From Acidimicrobiales bacterium (lineage in GTDB: Bacteria > Actinomycetota > Acidimicrobiia > Acidimicrobiales > Ilumatobacteraceae), in the NCBI GenBank assembly GCA_030828465.1, contig JAURCL010000015.1, forward strand, positions 1-36,946: 36,946 nt of DNA, read 5' to 3'. Below are positions 1-7,342 of this stretch, piece by piece. The position numbers were made by a program, and so were the translations under genes. The notes under the pieces are model-generated. The model was not told the origin of the DNA, made no database searches, and saw only the letters and a list, made by a program, of their open reading frames with translations. Each line of letters starts with the position of its first letter. The stretch's first letter is position 1.

Positions 1-1
1 A

Positions 2-82
2 ATCGTCCGTTGCGGAATCGTCGGAGCCGCAAGCGGACAGGGTCAACGCCCCCACCGCGGCCATAGCGAGCATCTTCTTCAT
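2..82 (-). CDS. Lipoprotein, N-terminal fragment (runs off the left edge)
   Basis: Only the first 27 codons are inside the window. They read MKKMLAMAAVGALTLSACGS and then Asp/Ser-rich residues. This is a typical lipoprotein signal peptide: positive N-terminus, short hydrophobic core, lipobox LSAC with the lipidated Cys at about residue 18, then a flexible acidic linker. The mature protein should be anchored outside the cytoplasmic membrane. Actinobacterial substrate-binding proteins often start this way, but the function cannot be read from this fragment. ATG at 82 is preceded by an AAGGAAAAGG Shine-Dalgarno stretch and a good -35/-10 pair, so the start is well supported. A second in-frame ATG lies three codons later. 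Confidence 0.8.
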   Translation of the reverse strand, partial: MKKMLAMAAVGALTLSACGSDDSATDD

Positions 83-121
83 CGACCTTTTCCTTGGGTT
101 GAGGGGCATGCGACGGTGGTA

Positions 122-150
122 ATTCTAAACAAAGTTCAGTTACGCGGCAA
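122..150 (-). promoter_or_regulatory. Sigma-A-type promoter of the lipoprotein gene
   Basis: On the minus strand, TTGCCG (150-145) is followed by a 17-nt spacer and TAGAAT (127-122), each close to consensus. Transcription would start near 115 and leave a leader of about 33 nt that carries the Shine-Dalgarno. The spacer holds AACTTTGT directly before the -10 box; the same octamer precedes the -10 box of paaA (1649-1656). Confidence 0.6.
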
Positions 151-159
151 ACGTGTGCC

Positions 160-1551
160 TTACGAGTCCCGCAGTTGCGCCTTTTGCACCTTGCCGAGGG
201 CATTTCGGGGAAGGGCCTCCACCCGACGGATCTCTCTCGGGCGCTTGTGGGATGAGAGCGTCGCGCCGACGAGTGCGATCAGGTCATCCTCGACGACATC
301 GCCGACCACGAAGGCGACGATCCGCTCCCCGAGATCGTCATCCGGCAGTCCGACGACCGCGGCCTCCACCACACCGGGATGACCTGCGATCGCCGCCTCG
401 ATCTCACCGGCTCCCACTTTGAAACCACCTGTCTTGATGACATCGAGAGAGGTGCGCCCCACGATGCGATGGAATCCATCGACCCCGATCACGGCCGAGT
501 CGCCGGTTAGGAACCACCCGTCCGCCGTCATGCACGCCGCTGTCACCTCGGGCCGACCGAGGTAGCCATCCCCGAGCGTCGGACCCCTCACCTCCAGCGA
601 GCCGATCGTCTCGCCATCGGGGGCGATGATCTCTCCATCGTCGCCCCGTAGACGGGTCTCGACTCCGGGGAGCGCGAGGCCGACGTGACCGGGACGTCGC
701 TCACCATCCGCGCGGGTACTCACGGTGATGAGCGTCTCGGTCATTCCGTAGCGCTCGACGGGCGCTGTTCCCGTGAGCTCTCCTAGTCGCTCGAAGACCG
801 CGACGGGCAGCGGGGCCGAACCCGACACGAGCAGACGGGCCGAGCGGAGGGCTTCCGCGCTCGCGGTGTCGGCCACCAGCCGCAACCACACGGTCGGTAC
901 ACCGAAATAGAGCGAGCCCTGCGCAGCCGCGTACGCCTCGGGGGTCGGTCGACCGGTGTGGACGAGGGAGCAACCAACGCGAAGGGCGCCGATGACGCCG
1001 AGCACCAGACCGTGAACGTGGAACAGCGGCAAACCGTGAACGAGTCGGTCATCCGGGGTCCAGCCCCAGGCATCGCGGAGTCCGTCGAGACAGGCGGCGA
1101 TCGACGACTCGGGAAGGAGCACCCCCTTCGGCGGCCCGGTGGTTCCCGAGGTGTAAACGATGAGGCTCGCGTCGAGCGGAGCGATCCCATCAACGGGGGT
1201 GACCGCCCCCGATCGCTCGGCGATGACTGGGAGGTCGACATCGGGCCAGCCGTGCTCTCCTAACACTGCCCGGGCACCCGAGTCGCGGATGATGTGGCCT
1301 CGCTCTCCGACGCCCGAGTCATCAGCGATCGGAACCAGTGGCGCACCGGCTCGCAGAGCCGCGACGACCGCGATGACCGTGTCGAGGGTCGCCGAGGCTC
1401 GGACCGCGACGGGCACGCCTTGGGTCAGCCGCTCAGCGAGCCGGTCTGCTCGTTCCAGCAGCTCCGACGCTGACGAAGCCTCCGCAGCGATGACGATGTC
1501 GAGCGCGCTCCCCGTGGCGGCGTGGTCGAGGAGTCCGGTCAGCAAGTCCAC
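160..1551 (-). CDS. matB: Malonyl-CoA synthetase (MatB-type, AMP-forming acyl-CoA ligase)
   Basis: This adenylate-forming ligase of about 463 residues should convert malonate (or methylmalonate), CoA and ATP into the CoA ester, AMP and PPi in the cytoplasm. The ATP-binding loop YTSGTTGPPKGV is at about residues 133-144, the YGMTET motif at 268-273, DGWFLTGD further on, and the C-terminal catalytic Lys in NALGKVQK near 454. LPLFHVHGL, the VHTGRPTPEAY region and STRADGERRPG closely match what I know of streptomycete MatB, which is why I prefer this over a generic ligase or PaaK (different family). The frame stays open further upstream, but that part is low-complexity translation of the promoter region. 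GTG at 1551 is the first sensible start and has no clear Shine-Dalgarno. The gene is divergent from paaA, with about 120 bp between them. Confidence 0.82.
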   Translation of the reverse strand: MDLLTGLLDHAATGSALDIVIAAEASSASELLERADRLAERLTQGVPVAVRASATLDTVIAVVAALRAGAPLVPIADDSGVGERGHIIRDSGARAVLGEHGWPDVDLPVIAERSGAVTPVDGIAPLDASLIVYTSGTTGPPKGVLLPESSIAACLDGLRDAWGWTPDDRLVHGLPLFHVHGLVLGVIGALRVGCSLVHTGRPTPEAYAAAQGSLYFGVPTVWLRLVADTASAEALRSARLLVSGSAPLPVAVFERLGELTGTAPVERYGMTETLITVSTRADGERRPGHVGLALPGVETRLRGDDGEIIAPDGETIGSLEVRGPTLGDGYLGRPEVTAACMTADGWFLTGDSAVIGVDGFHRIVGRTSLDVIKTGGFKVGAGEIEAAIAGHPGVVEAAVVGLPDDDLGERIVAFVVGDVVEDDLIALVGATLSSHKRPREIRRVEALPRNALGKVQKAQLRDS

Positions 1552-1621
1552 ACGAACAGCATCGCCGACCGGAGCAGCGAGCGAAGCACCACCCCCCCGA
1601 CACCCAAAAGGCCGCAGGAAT

Positions 1622-1660
1622 TGACACAAGAAAAGAATGGACAAAGAAAACTTTGTGTCA
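1622..1660. repeat. Long-spaced inverted repeat upstream of paaA
   Basis: TGACACAA (1622-1629) and TTGTGTCA (1653-1660) are perfect 8-bp inverted copies 23 bp apart, and they flank the paaA -35 region. TTGACACA recurs once more at 6292-6299, upstream of paaX. This is a candidate operator pair for PaaX or another local repressor; binding is inferred, not shown. Confidence 0.5.
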
Positions 1661-1666
1661 TAAAAT
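1638..1666 (+). promoter_or_regulatory. paaA promoter, leaderless
   Basis: TGGACA (1638-1643) and TAAAAT (1661-1666) are separated by exactly 17 nt. The expected transcription start falls on or next to the paaA ATG at 1673, so the mRNA would have no leader. The spacer is occupied by the palindrome at 1641-1656, the usual place for a repressor that blocks RNA polymerase. Confidence 0.6.
1641..1656. promoter_or_regulatory. 16-bp palindromic operator candidate at paaA
   Basis: ACAAAG-AAAA-CTTTGT is a perfect inverted repeat (6-bp arms, 4-bp centre) lying between the -35 and -10 boxes of paaA. It has the same length, spacing and core (AAAG-N4-CTTT) as the palindrome at 6326-6341 between paaX and the arsR-like gene. 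A shared repressor (PaaX or the ArsR-type protein) is inferred. Confidence 0.55.
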
Positions 1667-1672
1667 GTGCGC

Positions 1673-2668
1673 ATGGCGTACGTCACCCAAAGCGAACCCG
1701 AATCCCCCGCCCACAGCGGATCCGGGGATCCGGAACTCGAGGCGCGCTTCCTCGAACTCATCGACGCCGATGAGCGCATCGAGCCGACCGACTGGATGCC
1801 TGAGCGTTACCGCTCCACCCTCATCCGCCAGATCGCCCAACACGCCCACTCCGAGATCATCGGCATGCAGCCCGAGGGGGCGTGGCTGACCCGGGCCCCG
1901 TCGCTGCGCCGCAAGGCGATTCTCACCGCAAAAGTGCAGGACGAAGCCGGTCACGGCCTCTACCTCTACGGGGCTGCCGAGACACTCGGCATCGACCGGT
2001 CAGAGCTCCTCGACCGGCTCCACACCGGCCGTCAGAAGTACTCCTCGATCTTCAACTACCCCACACCCACCTGGGCCGATATCGGCGCCATCGGCTGGCT
2101 GGTCGACGGAGCCGCCATCATGAACCAGGTGCCCCTGTGTCGGTGCTCCTACGGCCCGTACGCGCGGGCGATGATTCGCATCTGCAAGGAGGAAAGCTTC
2201 CATCAACGGCAGGGCTACCAGATCATGATGACGCTCGCTCAGGGCTCGGCTGATCAACATCGCATGGCCCAAGACGCCCTCGATCGTTGGTGGTGGCCGT
2301 CGATCATGATGTTCGGCCCGTCCGACGCCGCCTCGATCCACTCCTCGCAGAACACGCGTTGGGGTATCAAGCGCTTCAGTAACGACGAGATCCGCCAACG
2401 CTTCATCGACTCGACCGTCCCTCAAGCCGAACTCATCGGCCTCACGATTCCCGACCCCGACCTCACCTGGAACGCCGAGCGAGGCTCCTACGACTACGGC
2501 GAGATCGATTGGGACGAGTTCAACCGCGTCATCGCCGGTGACGGCCCCTGCAACGCCGAGCGCATCGAGCGCCGCGTCACCGCCCACGAGGACGGCTCTT
2601 GGGTGCGCGAAGCCGCCCTCGCCCACGCCGAGAAAGAGCGCGCCCGCCGCGAAGAGGTGGCGGCGTGA
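1673..2668 (+). CDS. paaA: 1,2-phenylacetyl-CoA epoxidase, catalytic subunit PaaA
   Basis: PaaA is the di-iron oxygenase subunit that epoxidises the ring of phenylacetyl-CoA in aerobic phenylacetate breakdown. The 331-residue product has the usual family length. Ligand-type motifs are visible: Glu61 in [17 protein letters not shown] at 90-94 and EESFH at 173-177, the carboxylate/His arrangement of bacterial multicomponent monooxygenases. ATG at 1673 is preferred over GTG at 1667 because the -10 box TAAAAT ends 6 nt before it. It is the first gene of the paaABCDE operon and overlaps paaB by 4 bp (GTGA). Expression is probably repressed through the palindrome in its promoter. Confidence 0.95.
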   Translation: MAYVTQSEPESPAHSGSGDPELEARFLELIDADERIEPTDWMPERYRSTLIRQIAQHAHSEIIGMQPEGAWLTRAPSLRRKAILTAKVQDEAGHGLYLYGAAETLGIDRSELLDRLHTGRQKYSSIFNYPTPTWADIGAIGWLVDGAAIMNQVPLCRCSYGPYARAMIRICKEESFHQRQGYQIMMTLAQGSADQHRMAQDALDRWWWPSIMMFGPSDAASIHSSQNTRWGIKRFSNDEIRQRFIDSTVPQAELIGLTIPDPDLTWNAERGSYDYGEIDWDEFNRVIAGDGPCNAERIERRVTAHEDGSWVREAALAHAEKERARREEVAA

Positions 2669-2946
2669 GCGCCTGGCCACTCTGGGAGGTGTTCGTGCGG
2701 GCTCGACGGGGTGTCAGTCATGTCCACGCCGGCACCGTTCACGCTCCCGACGCTGAGATCGCTCTCCAGAACGCGCGCGACCTGTTCACGCGACGGTCTG
2801 AGGGCGTCAGTCTCTGGGTGGTCCGCTCGAGCGATATCACCGCCTCCAGCGGAGACGACCGCGCATCGCTGTTCGAACCCGCCGAGGACAAAACGTTCCG
2901 GCATCCGAGCGACTTCGAACTTCCCGACGCCGTCTCCCACATGTGA
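2665..2946 (+). CDS. paaB: 1,2-phenylacetyl-CoA epoxidase, subunit PaaB
   Basis: This small subunit of about 93 residues belongs to the PaaABCE epoxidase complex. In known systems it bridges PaaA-PaaC heterodimers and has no cofactor. The sequence opens [15 protein letters not shown] and continues [26 protein letters not shown], the recognisable PaaB fold signature. GTG at 2665 overlaps the paaA stop as GTGA, which implies translational coupling. The frame is open further upstream, but that part overlaps paaA and does not look like PaaB. A 16-bp gap separates it from paaC. Confidence 0.92.
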   Translation: MSAWPLWEVFVRARRGVSHVHAGTVHAPDAEIALQNARDLFTRRSEGVSLWVVRSSDITASSGDDRASLFEPAEDKTFRHPSDFELPDAVSHM

Positions 2947-2962
2947 CCGGCGGTTAGCCAGC

Positions 2963-3718
2963 ATGCAGACTCCCCTGCTCACCTTCATCCTCCGCCAGGG
3001 CGATCGGTCGCTGGTGCTCGCCCAGCGCCTCCTCGAGTACATCACGCGGTCACCCGAGATCGAGGAGGACATGGCCCTCTCCAATATCGCCCTCGACCTC
3101 ATCGGACAGGCGAGGATCCTCTACACCTACGCCGGGGAATTCGAGGGCCTCGGCCACGACGAGGACCATTTCGCCTTCCAGCGAGACCCCGACCAGTTCC
3201 TCAGCCCCATCCTCGTGGAGCGCCCCAACACCGACTTCGCTCACGTCATCGTCCGCCAGTTCCTCCATGACGCCTTTGCGGTTCCTTTGTGGGCACGGCT
3301 CGCCGTGAGCAGCGACACGACCCTTGCCGGGCTCGGAGCCAAGGCCTCGAAGGAGGCCGCCTACCACCTCCGTCATTCATCAGCCTGGGTGATCCGCCTC
3401 GGCGATGGAACCGACGAGAGCCACGAGCGGGCGTGCGACGCGCTCAATGCCCTCTGGCCGTGCACCGAGGAGTTGTTCGAGATCGACGAGATCGACGCCG
3501 AGCTCTTCACCGCCGGCGTCTCCCCCGACCCGACCGCGCTGCGAGGCGAGTGGGACCGGACCGTCGACGAGGTGCTCGCTGCCGCCACCCTCACGCGGCC
3601 GGTGCCGCCAACCCCTGCGGTCACCGGAGGCTTGAGTGGACTGCACGAAGACGACTTCGACCGCCTCATCGGCGAGATGCAGGAACTCGCGCGCGCCCAC
3701 CCCGGAGTCGAGTGGTGA
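2963..3718 (+). CDS. paaC: 1,2-phenylacetyl-CoA epoxidase, structural subunit PaaC
   Basis: The product is about 251 residues, the normal PaaC length. PaaC is a ferritin-like helical protein that pairs with PaaA and is structural. Visible family blocks are LTFILRQGDRSLVLAQRLLEY, EEDMALSNIALDLIGQAR, LPNTDFAH-like ERPNTDFAHVIVRQFLHD, and EAAYHLRHSSAWVIRLGDGT. ATG at 2963 starts at the expected MQTPLLT. The frame reads open from 2711 through paaB, but that upstream part is a shadow. It ends in a 4-bp overlap with paaD (GTGA). Confidence 0.93.
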   Translation: MQTPLLTFILRQGDRSLVLAQRLLEYITRSPEIEEDMALSNIALDLIGQARILYTYAGEFEGLGHDEDHFAFQRDPDQFLSPILVERPNTDFAHVIVRQFLHDAFAVPLWARLAVSSDTTLAGLGAKASKEAAYHLRHSSAWVIRLGDGTDESHERACDALNALWPCTEELFEIDEIDAELFTAGVSPDPTALRGEWDRTVDEVLAAATLTRPVPPTPAVTGGLSGLHEDDFDRLIGEMQELARAHPGVEW

Positions 3719-4215
3719 GCGCGGATACCGCGCCGTCACCGGCCGCGGTCGAGGCGATCGTCCTCGCCGTGGAGGACCCCGAACTCCCCCACGTCACCAT
3801 CGGCGAACTCGGGATGGTGCGCTCCGTGACGATCGACGAGGCGAACGGCATCGAGGTGGTGCTCACACCCACCTACACCGGCTGCCCCGCCACCGAGCAG
3901 ATTCGAGACGATGTCGTCGCGGCCCTCGCCGAGAATGGACATTCCGCCACCGTTCGCTTCGCCATGAGCCCGCCGTGGACGACCGACTGGATCACCGAGA
4001 CCGGCCGTCGCAAACTGAGAGAAGCCGGCATTACGCCTCCCGGCCATCTCGGGCCGTCGACGGTCAGCGTGACCCTTCGCCAGACCGACCCGACCTGCCC
4101 CCGTTGCGGAAGCCACGAGTCGAGGCTGGTATCGGAGTTCGGCGGCACGGCGTGCAAGTCGAGCCATGTCTGCACCACCTGCCTCGAGCCGTTCGAGCGG
4201 TTCAAGGCGATCTGA
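3715..4215 (+). CDS. paaD: Phenylacetate epoxidase maturation protein PaaD (MIP18 family)
   Basis: PaaD is a scaffold or maturation protein of the DUF59/MIP18 family, thought to help load the iron-sulfur or di-iron centres of the epoxidase; it is not part of the core complex. The 166-residue product has the N-terminal MIP18 domain (IGELGMVRSVTI, TPTYTGCPATEQI, MSPPWTTDWIT). Its C-terminal zinc-ribbon-like Cys set is typical of PaaD and absent from plain DUF59 proteins: CPRC (C128, C131), then C147, C153 and C156 before EPFERFKAI. The GTG start at 3715 overlaps the paaC stop; GTG at 3712 is also in frame. Confidence 0.93.
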   Translation: MSADTAPSPAAVEAIVLAVEDPELPHVTIGELGMVRSVTIDEANGIEVVLTPTYTGCPATEQIRDDVVAALAENGHSATVRFAMSPPWTTDWITETGRRKLREAGITPPGHLGPSTVSVTLRQTDPTCPRCGSHESRLVSEFGGTACKSSHVCTTCLEPFERFKAI

Positions 4216-4227
4216 GAAGGGGCGCCG

Positions 4228-5277
4228 ATGGAGGGCTTCACCACACTCACCGTGGCCGATGTCGAGTACGACACCGACGAGAGCGCGCTCATCACCTTCG
4301 CCGAGCATCTCCCATTCCGGCATGGCCAGCACCTCGTGCTTCGACGAGAGATCGAGGGCGAGGAGGTTCGCCGCAGCTACTCGCTCTGCTCCCGAGCGCC
4401 CAATGGGGCACTCAGGATCGGTGTGAAGCGGGTGCCCGAGGGTCTCATGTCGACCTGGCTGACCCGCGAGGTGCGACCGGGCGACCAGATCGAGGCGCTC
4501 GCTCCATCGGGCAACTTCACCCATGAACCCGCCACGGACTCCGTGGAGCGCCACATGATGATCGCGGCGGGGAGCGGGATCACGCCGATCTTCTCGGTGA
4601 TGGCGACAGTTCTCGCCGAGCGACACGACGCCGAGGTCGACCTCCTCTACATCAACCGAGCATCCAACTCGACCATGCTGATCGACGACCTTGAGGACCT
4701 CCGCGACGCCCATCTCGGCCGCGTCAGGATCACCTACGCCTTCACGCGCGAAAGCGGAGACGCCGCTCTGCTCTCGGGGCGGCCCGACCGGAACCGGCTC
4801 GAGGAACTCATCACCGCTGGTCTCATCCGCGCCGATGTCGACCACGCCTGGCTCTGCGGCCCGCTCGCTCTCGTCGAGGATGCGCGAGCCGCGCTGATCC
4901 ACCACGGCATGCCCTCCGAGCGCGTTCATTTTGAGCTCTTCGGCACCGACGGCCGAGCCAAGCGCTCGGTGACCTCGGAGGCTCGGTCGGCGACCGTCGT
5001 CGCCAGCGGCCGGGCGACGCTGCACGGACGCGAGTCCGGTTTCGAGGTTCACGAGGGCGAATCGATCCTTGACGCTGTCCGACGGGTGCGACCCGACACC
5101 CCGTTCTCCTGTCAGGCAGGGGTGTGCTCGACCTGTCAAGCGCGGTTGTTGTGCGGCGAGATCGAGATGCAGGTCAACTATGGACTCACCGAGTCCGAGA
5201 TCGCCCGCGGACTCGTTCTGACCTGCCAGTCGCACGCCACCGGCGCCGACGACATCGTCGTCGATTTCGACGTCTGA
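4228..5277 (+). CDS. paaE: 1,2-phenylacetyl-CoA epoxidase reductase PaaE
   Basis: PaaE passes electrons from NADPH through FAD and a 2Fe-2S centre to the PaaA di-iron site. The 349-residue protein shows the full layout: FAD-binding RRSYSLCS at 48-55, NAD(P)-binding MIAAGSGITPI at about 111-121, and a C-terminal plant-type ferredoxin domain with C295-x4-C300-x2-C303-x29-C333. The ATG at 4228 has a GAGAAGGGG Shine-Dalgarno 5 nt upstream. It is the last gene of the paaABCDE operon and faces the end of paaX, with 35 bp between them and no obvious hairpin terminator. No ring-cleavage or beta-oxidation paa genes (paaG, Z, J, F, H, K) follow. Confidence 0.95.
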   Translation: MEGFTTLTVADVEYDTDESALITFAEHLPFRHGQHLVLRREIEGEEVRRSYSLCSRAPNGALRIGVKRVPEGLMSTWLTREVRPGDQIEALAPSGNFTHEPATDSVERHMMIAAGSGITPIFSVMATVLAERHDAEVDLLYINRASNSTMLIDDLEDLRDAHLGRVRITYAFTRESGDAALLSGRPDRNRLEELITAGLIRADVDHAWLCGPLALVEDARAALIHHGMPSERVHFELFGTDGRAKRSVTSEARSATVVASGRATLHGRESGFEVHEGESILDAVRRVRPDTPFSCQAGVCSTCQARLLCGEIEMQVNYGLTESEIARGLVLTCQSHATGADDIVVDFDV

Positions 5278-5312
5278 ACGGGCTGGGCCGTCGCGCCAAT
5301 CGACAGGGAGAG

Positions 5313-6263
5313 TCAGTCGGGCTCCGCGAACCGTCGAGGCTGAACCGCCGCGGAATCAGCCTCCGGGGCCCACTCCACCACGCGATCTCGCTCCGCCTCT
5401 CCGCGCACCGCAACCGCGGAGTGCAGTGACGACGCCACGCGCCGCGCCTCAAATCCCGACCAGTCGGGCGGCAGTAAACCGGCGGGCAGGCCGGGGTCGG
5501 CGAGAACGATCCGCCGGAACTCAGCGACGACGAGCAAGCGCAACTTGAGTGCGAGCCGGTCATCGATCGGCGGCATGTCGAGCAGCGGCGAGAAACCGGC
5601 GACGAAGCCCGCGTAGCGCTCCTCGAACATCTCAAGCGAGCTGCTGCGCCGAGCGAGCGCACCATCGTCGAGCACTCCGGGGAGGTCCCCGAGTTCGCCA
5701 CGGGTGAGGAGCACCCCACCCGGTCCGCCGGAGCGATCCCGAACCCGGGCGATGACCTCCGCGGTAGCGGCGAGATCGACCGTCGCCGAGACCAACACGC
5801 CGGGCGCGACACTTCCGAAACCCGCCCACCCGAGCTCGCTCCGAAGTTGGGCCCGCTCGGCCTGGGTCCCCTCGTTCGGGTCGATCACCACCACTGTCCA
5901 TTCGCCATCCCAATCCGGCGAGGCAGCTTGATAGATCCTCCGGTCGGCCTGTCGGAACACCCCGACCGACTCGCGCGAGACGCCGTAGTAGGCCCGGCCC
6001 GAGCGTCGTTCCACGGCCAGCAGGCCGTCCCCGACAAGGCGACTCAAGGAGGTTCGGGCAAGCCGGTCGTTCACGCCGAAGGACTCGAGCAGAGCCCCGA
6101 CGGACCGAACCGACACGCGGCCGGTGGTGCCGAGAAGATCGCCGAACAGGGTGACGATCAGGTTCCGCGCGCTCGGTGCACCATCGCTCGTCGACGCCTC
6201 AGCGAGCCACCGCTCGGGCGCGGCGCCCGCGGGAACGCCGATCGACGCGGAGGACGTGTTCAC
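5313..6263 (-). CDS. paaX: PaaX-family transcriptional repressor
   Basis: This 316-residue PaaX-like regulator carries an N-terminal winged helix at about 35-105 (LIVTLFGDLLG, VSVRSVGALLESFGV, TSLSRLVGDGLLAVERRSGRAYYGVS), then the PaaX central domain (WDGEWTVVVIDP, RAQLRSELGWAGFGSVAPGVLVSA) and a C-terminal helical part. In known systems PaaX represses the paa operon until phenylacetyl-CoA binds it. Its position next to paaABCDE supports the same role here. The start is GTG at 6263; a GGGAG about 10 nt upstream is a weak ribosome site. A TGACACA element lies about 30 bp upstream and recurs around the paaA promoter, consistent with autoregulation. Confidence 0.88.
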   Translation of the reverse strand: MNTSSASIGVPAGAAPERWLAEASTSDGAPSARNLIVTLFGDLLGTTGRVSVRSVGALLESFGVNDRLARTSLSRLVGDGLLAVERRSGRAYYGVSRESVGVFRQADRRIYQAASPDWDGEWTVVVIDPNEGTQAERAQLRSELGWAGFGSVAPGVLVSATVDLAATAEVIARVRDRSGGPGGVLLTRGELGDLPGVLDDGALARRSSSLEMFEERYAGFVAGFSPLLDMPPIDDRLALKLRLLVVAEFRRIVLADPGLPAGLLPPDWSGFEARRVASSLHSAVAVRGEAERDRVVEWAPEADSAAVQPRRFAEPD

Positions 6264-6325
6264 CCGACCATTCTCCCGTCTTCCCCGCTCTTTGACACAG
6301 CGAATGCGAATTGCTGCTTGCGTAG

Positions 6326-6344
6326 ATAAAGAAGTCTTTATATT
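6326..6344 (+). promoter_or_regulatory. 16-bp palindromic operator and overlapping -10 box in the paaX/arsR intergenic region
   Basis: ATAAAG-AAGT-CTTTAT (6326-6341) is a perfect palindrome; read as ATAAAGA-AG-TCTTTAT the arms are 7 bp. It overlaps TATATT (6339-6344), the likely -10 box of the downstream gene, whose ATG is at 6353. Binding here would shut off the arsR-metF-metH operon and could also affect paaX on the other strand. An AT-rich palindrome on the -10 box is typical for ArsR-family autoregulation. Confidence 0.6.
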
Positions 6345-6352
6345 CTTTCCGC

Positions 6353-7342
6353 ATGATCATCGATCATGAGCATCGACCGGACTTCGACGCGAGCATCACC
6401 GCGCTCCGCGCGATCGCCGAACCGACCCGACTTCGCATCGTTGCGTTGCTCAGACACGGGGAATGCTCGGTGACCGACCTGTGCGAGATCCTCGGACAAT
6501 CCCAACCCCGAATCTCCCGTCACCTCCGACTCCTCCACGAAGCCGGGGTGATCACCCGCCATCGAGAAGGCACCTGGGCCTTCCATCGGCTCGCCAACTC
6601 CCCCACCCTCGCCCCGCTGATCGCCGCCGCTACCCCCGATCACGATGACCAGACCCTGCGAGTCGATCTCGAACGCCTCGGCGAGGTCCGGGTCCGGCGA
6701 GCAGCCGCCGCGCACGACCACTTCGCGGCGGTCGCTCCGCTCTGGGACACCGAACGGTCGCTCCTTGTCGAGGACGACATCATCGAGGCGCGCCTGTTGG
6801 AATCGATCGGCGACGGACCCTTCGACACGGTCGTCGATGTCGGCACGGGCACCGGACGGATGCTGGAACTCCTCGCCGACCGAGCCGAACGGCTCATCGG
6901 ACTCGACGCGAACCACTCGATGCTGTCGGTCGCGCGCGCCAACCTCGACCGGGCCGGCATCCACCACGCCGAGCTGCACCACGGTGACCTGCACAACCCC
7001 CCGGTCGGGATCGACGGCGGTGACCTCGTCATCGTGCACCAGGTGCTCCACCACCTCGATGACCCCGACCGATCGCTCTCCCACATCTCGCGCCTGATCC
7101 GGCCCGGAGGACGCCTCGTGATCGTCGACCTCGCACCCCACAACGACGAGACGATGCGAACGCGCCACGCCCATCGCCGTCTCGGCTTCAGCACCGAGCA
7201 GATCGACGGCTGGCTCGCCGAAGCCGGCTGCTCCGAACCGTCAGTCGACATCCTGCGCCCCGACGGAGCCTCCACCGGCCGGCTCACCGTGATGATCTGG
7301 ACCGCGGAGCGCCTCACCGAGACCTCCGAGAGCCGGCGATGA
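6353..7342 (+). CDS. ArsR-family regulator fused to a SAM-dependent methyltransferase domain (SahR-like)
   Basis: This is a 329-residue fusion. Residues about 14-80 form an ArsR winged helix (RAIAEPTRLRIVALLRHGEC, VTDLCEILGQSQPRISRHLRLL, GVITRHREGTWAFHRL). About 150-320 form a class I methyltransferase fold with the SAM/SAH-binding loop DVGTGTGR starting at Asp162, then GLDANHSML and DLVIVHQVLHHLDDP. No Cys-rich metal-sensing motif is evident in the HTH part. Proteins of this layout include SahR, which senses S-adenosylhomocysteine and controls methionine-cycle genes in Proteobacteria. Here it is the first gene of an operon with metF (ATGA overlap) and metH, so a sensor role for SAH or SAM is a good inference. 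Catalytic activity of the methyltransferase domain is uncertain. ATG at 6353 is probably leaderless. Confidence 0.85.
   Translation: MIIDHEHRPDFDASITALRAIAEPTRLRIVALLRHGECSVTDLCEILGQSQPRISRHLRLLHEAGVITRHREGTWAFHRLANSPTLAPLIAAATPDHDDQTLRVDLERLGEVRVRRAAAAHDHFAAVAPLWDTERSLLVEDDIIEARLLESIGDGPFDTVVDVGTGTGRMLELLADRAERLIGLDANHSMLSVARANLDRAGIHHAELHHGDLHNPPVGIDGGDLVIVHQVLHHLDDPDRSLSHISRLIRPGGRLVIVDLAPHNDETMRTRHAHRRLGFSTEQIDGWLAEAGCSEPSVDILRPDGASTGRLTVMIWTAERLTETSESRR

Noticed and set aside
1552-1779. Upstream extension of the matB frame to 1779
   Set aside because: It would run over the paaA promoter and start codon, and its translation has no similarity to ligase N-termini.
3736-5235. Long open frame of about 500 codons on the minus strand opposite paaD and paaE
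   Set aside because: It is a mirror of GC-rich codon use in paaD-paaE. Its product is low-complexity with no recognisable domain, while both plus-strand genes are unambiguous.
6264-6352. SAM, SAH or cobalamin riboswitch ahead of the metF-metH operon
   Set aside because: The predicted -10 box leaves no leader before the first ATG, and the 89-bp gap lacks room for these RNA classes.
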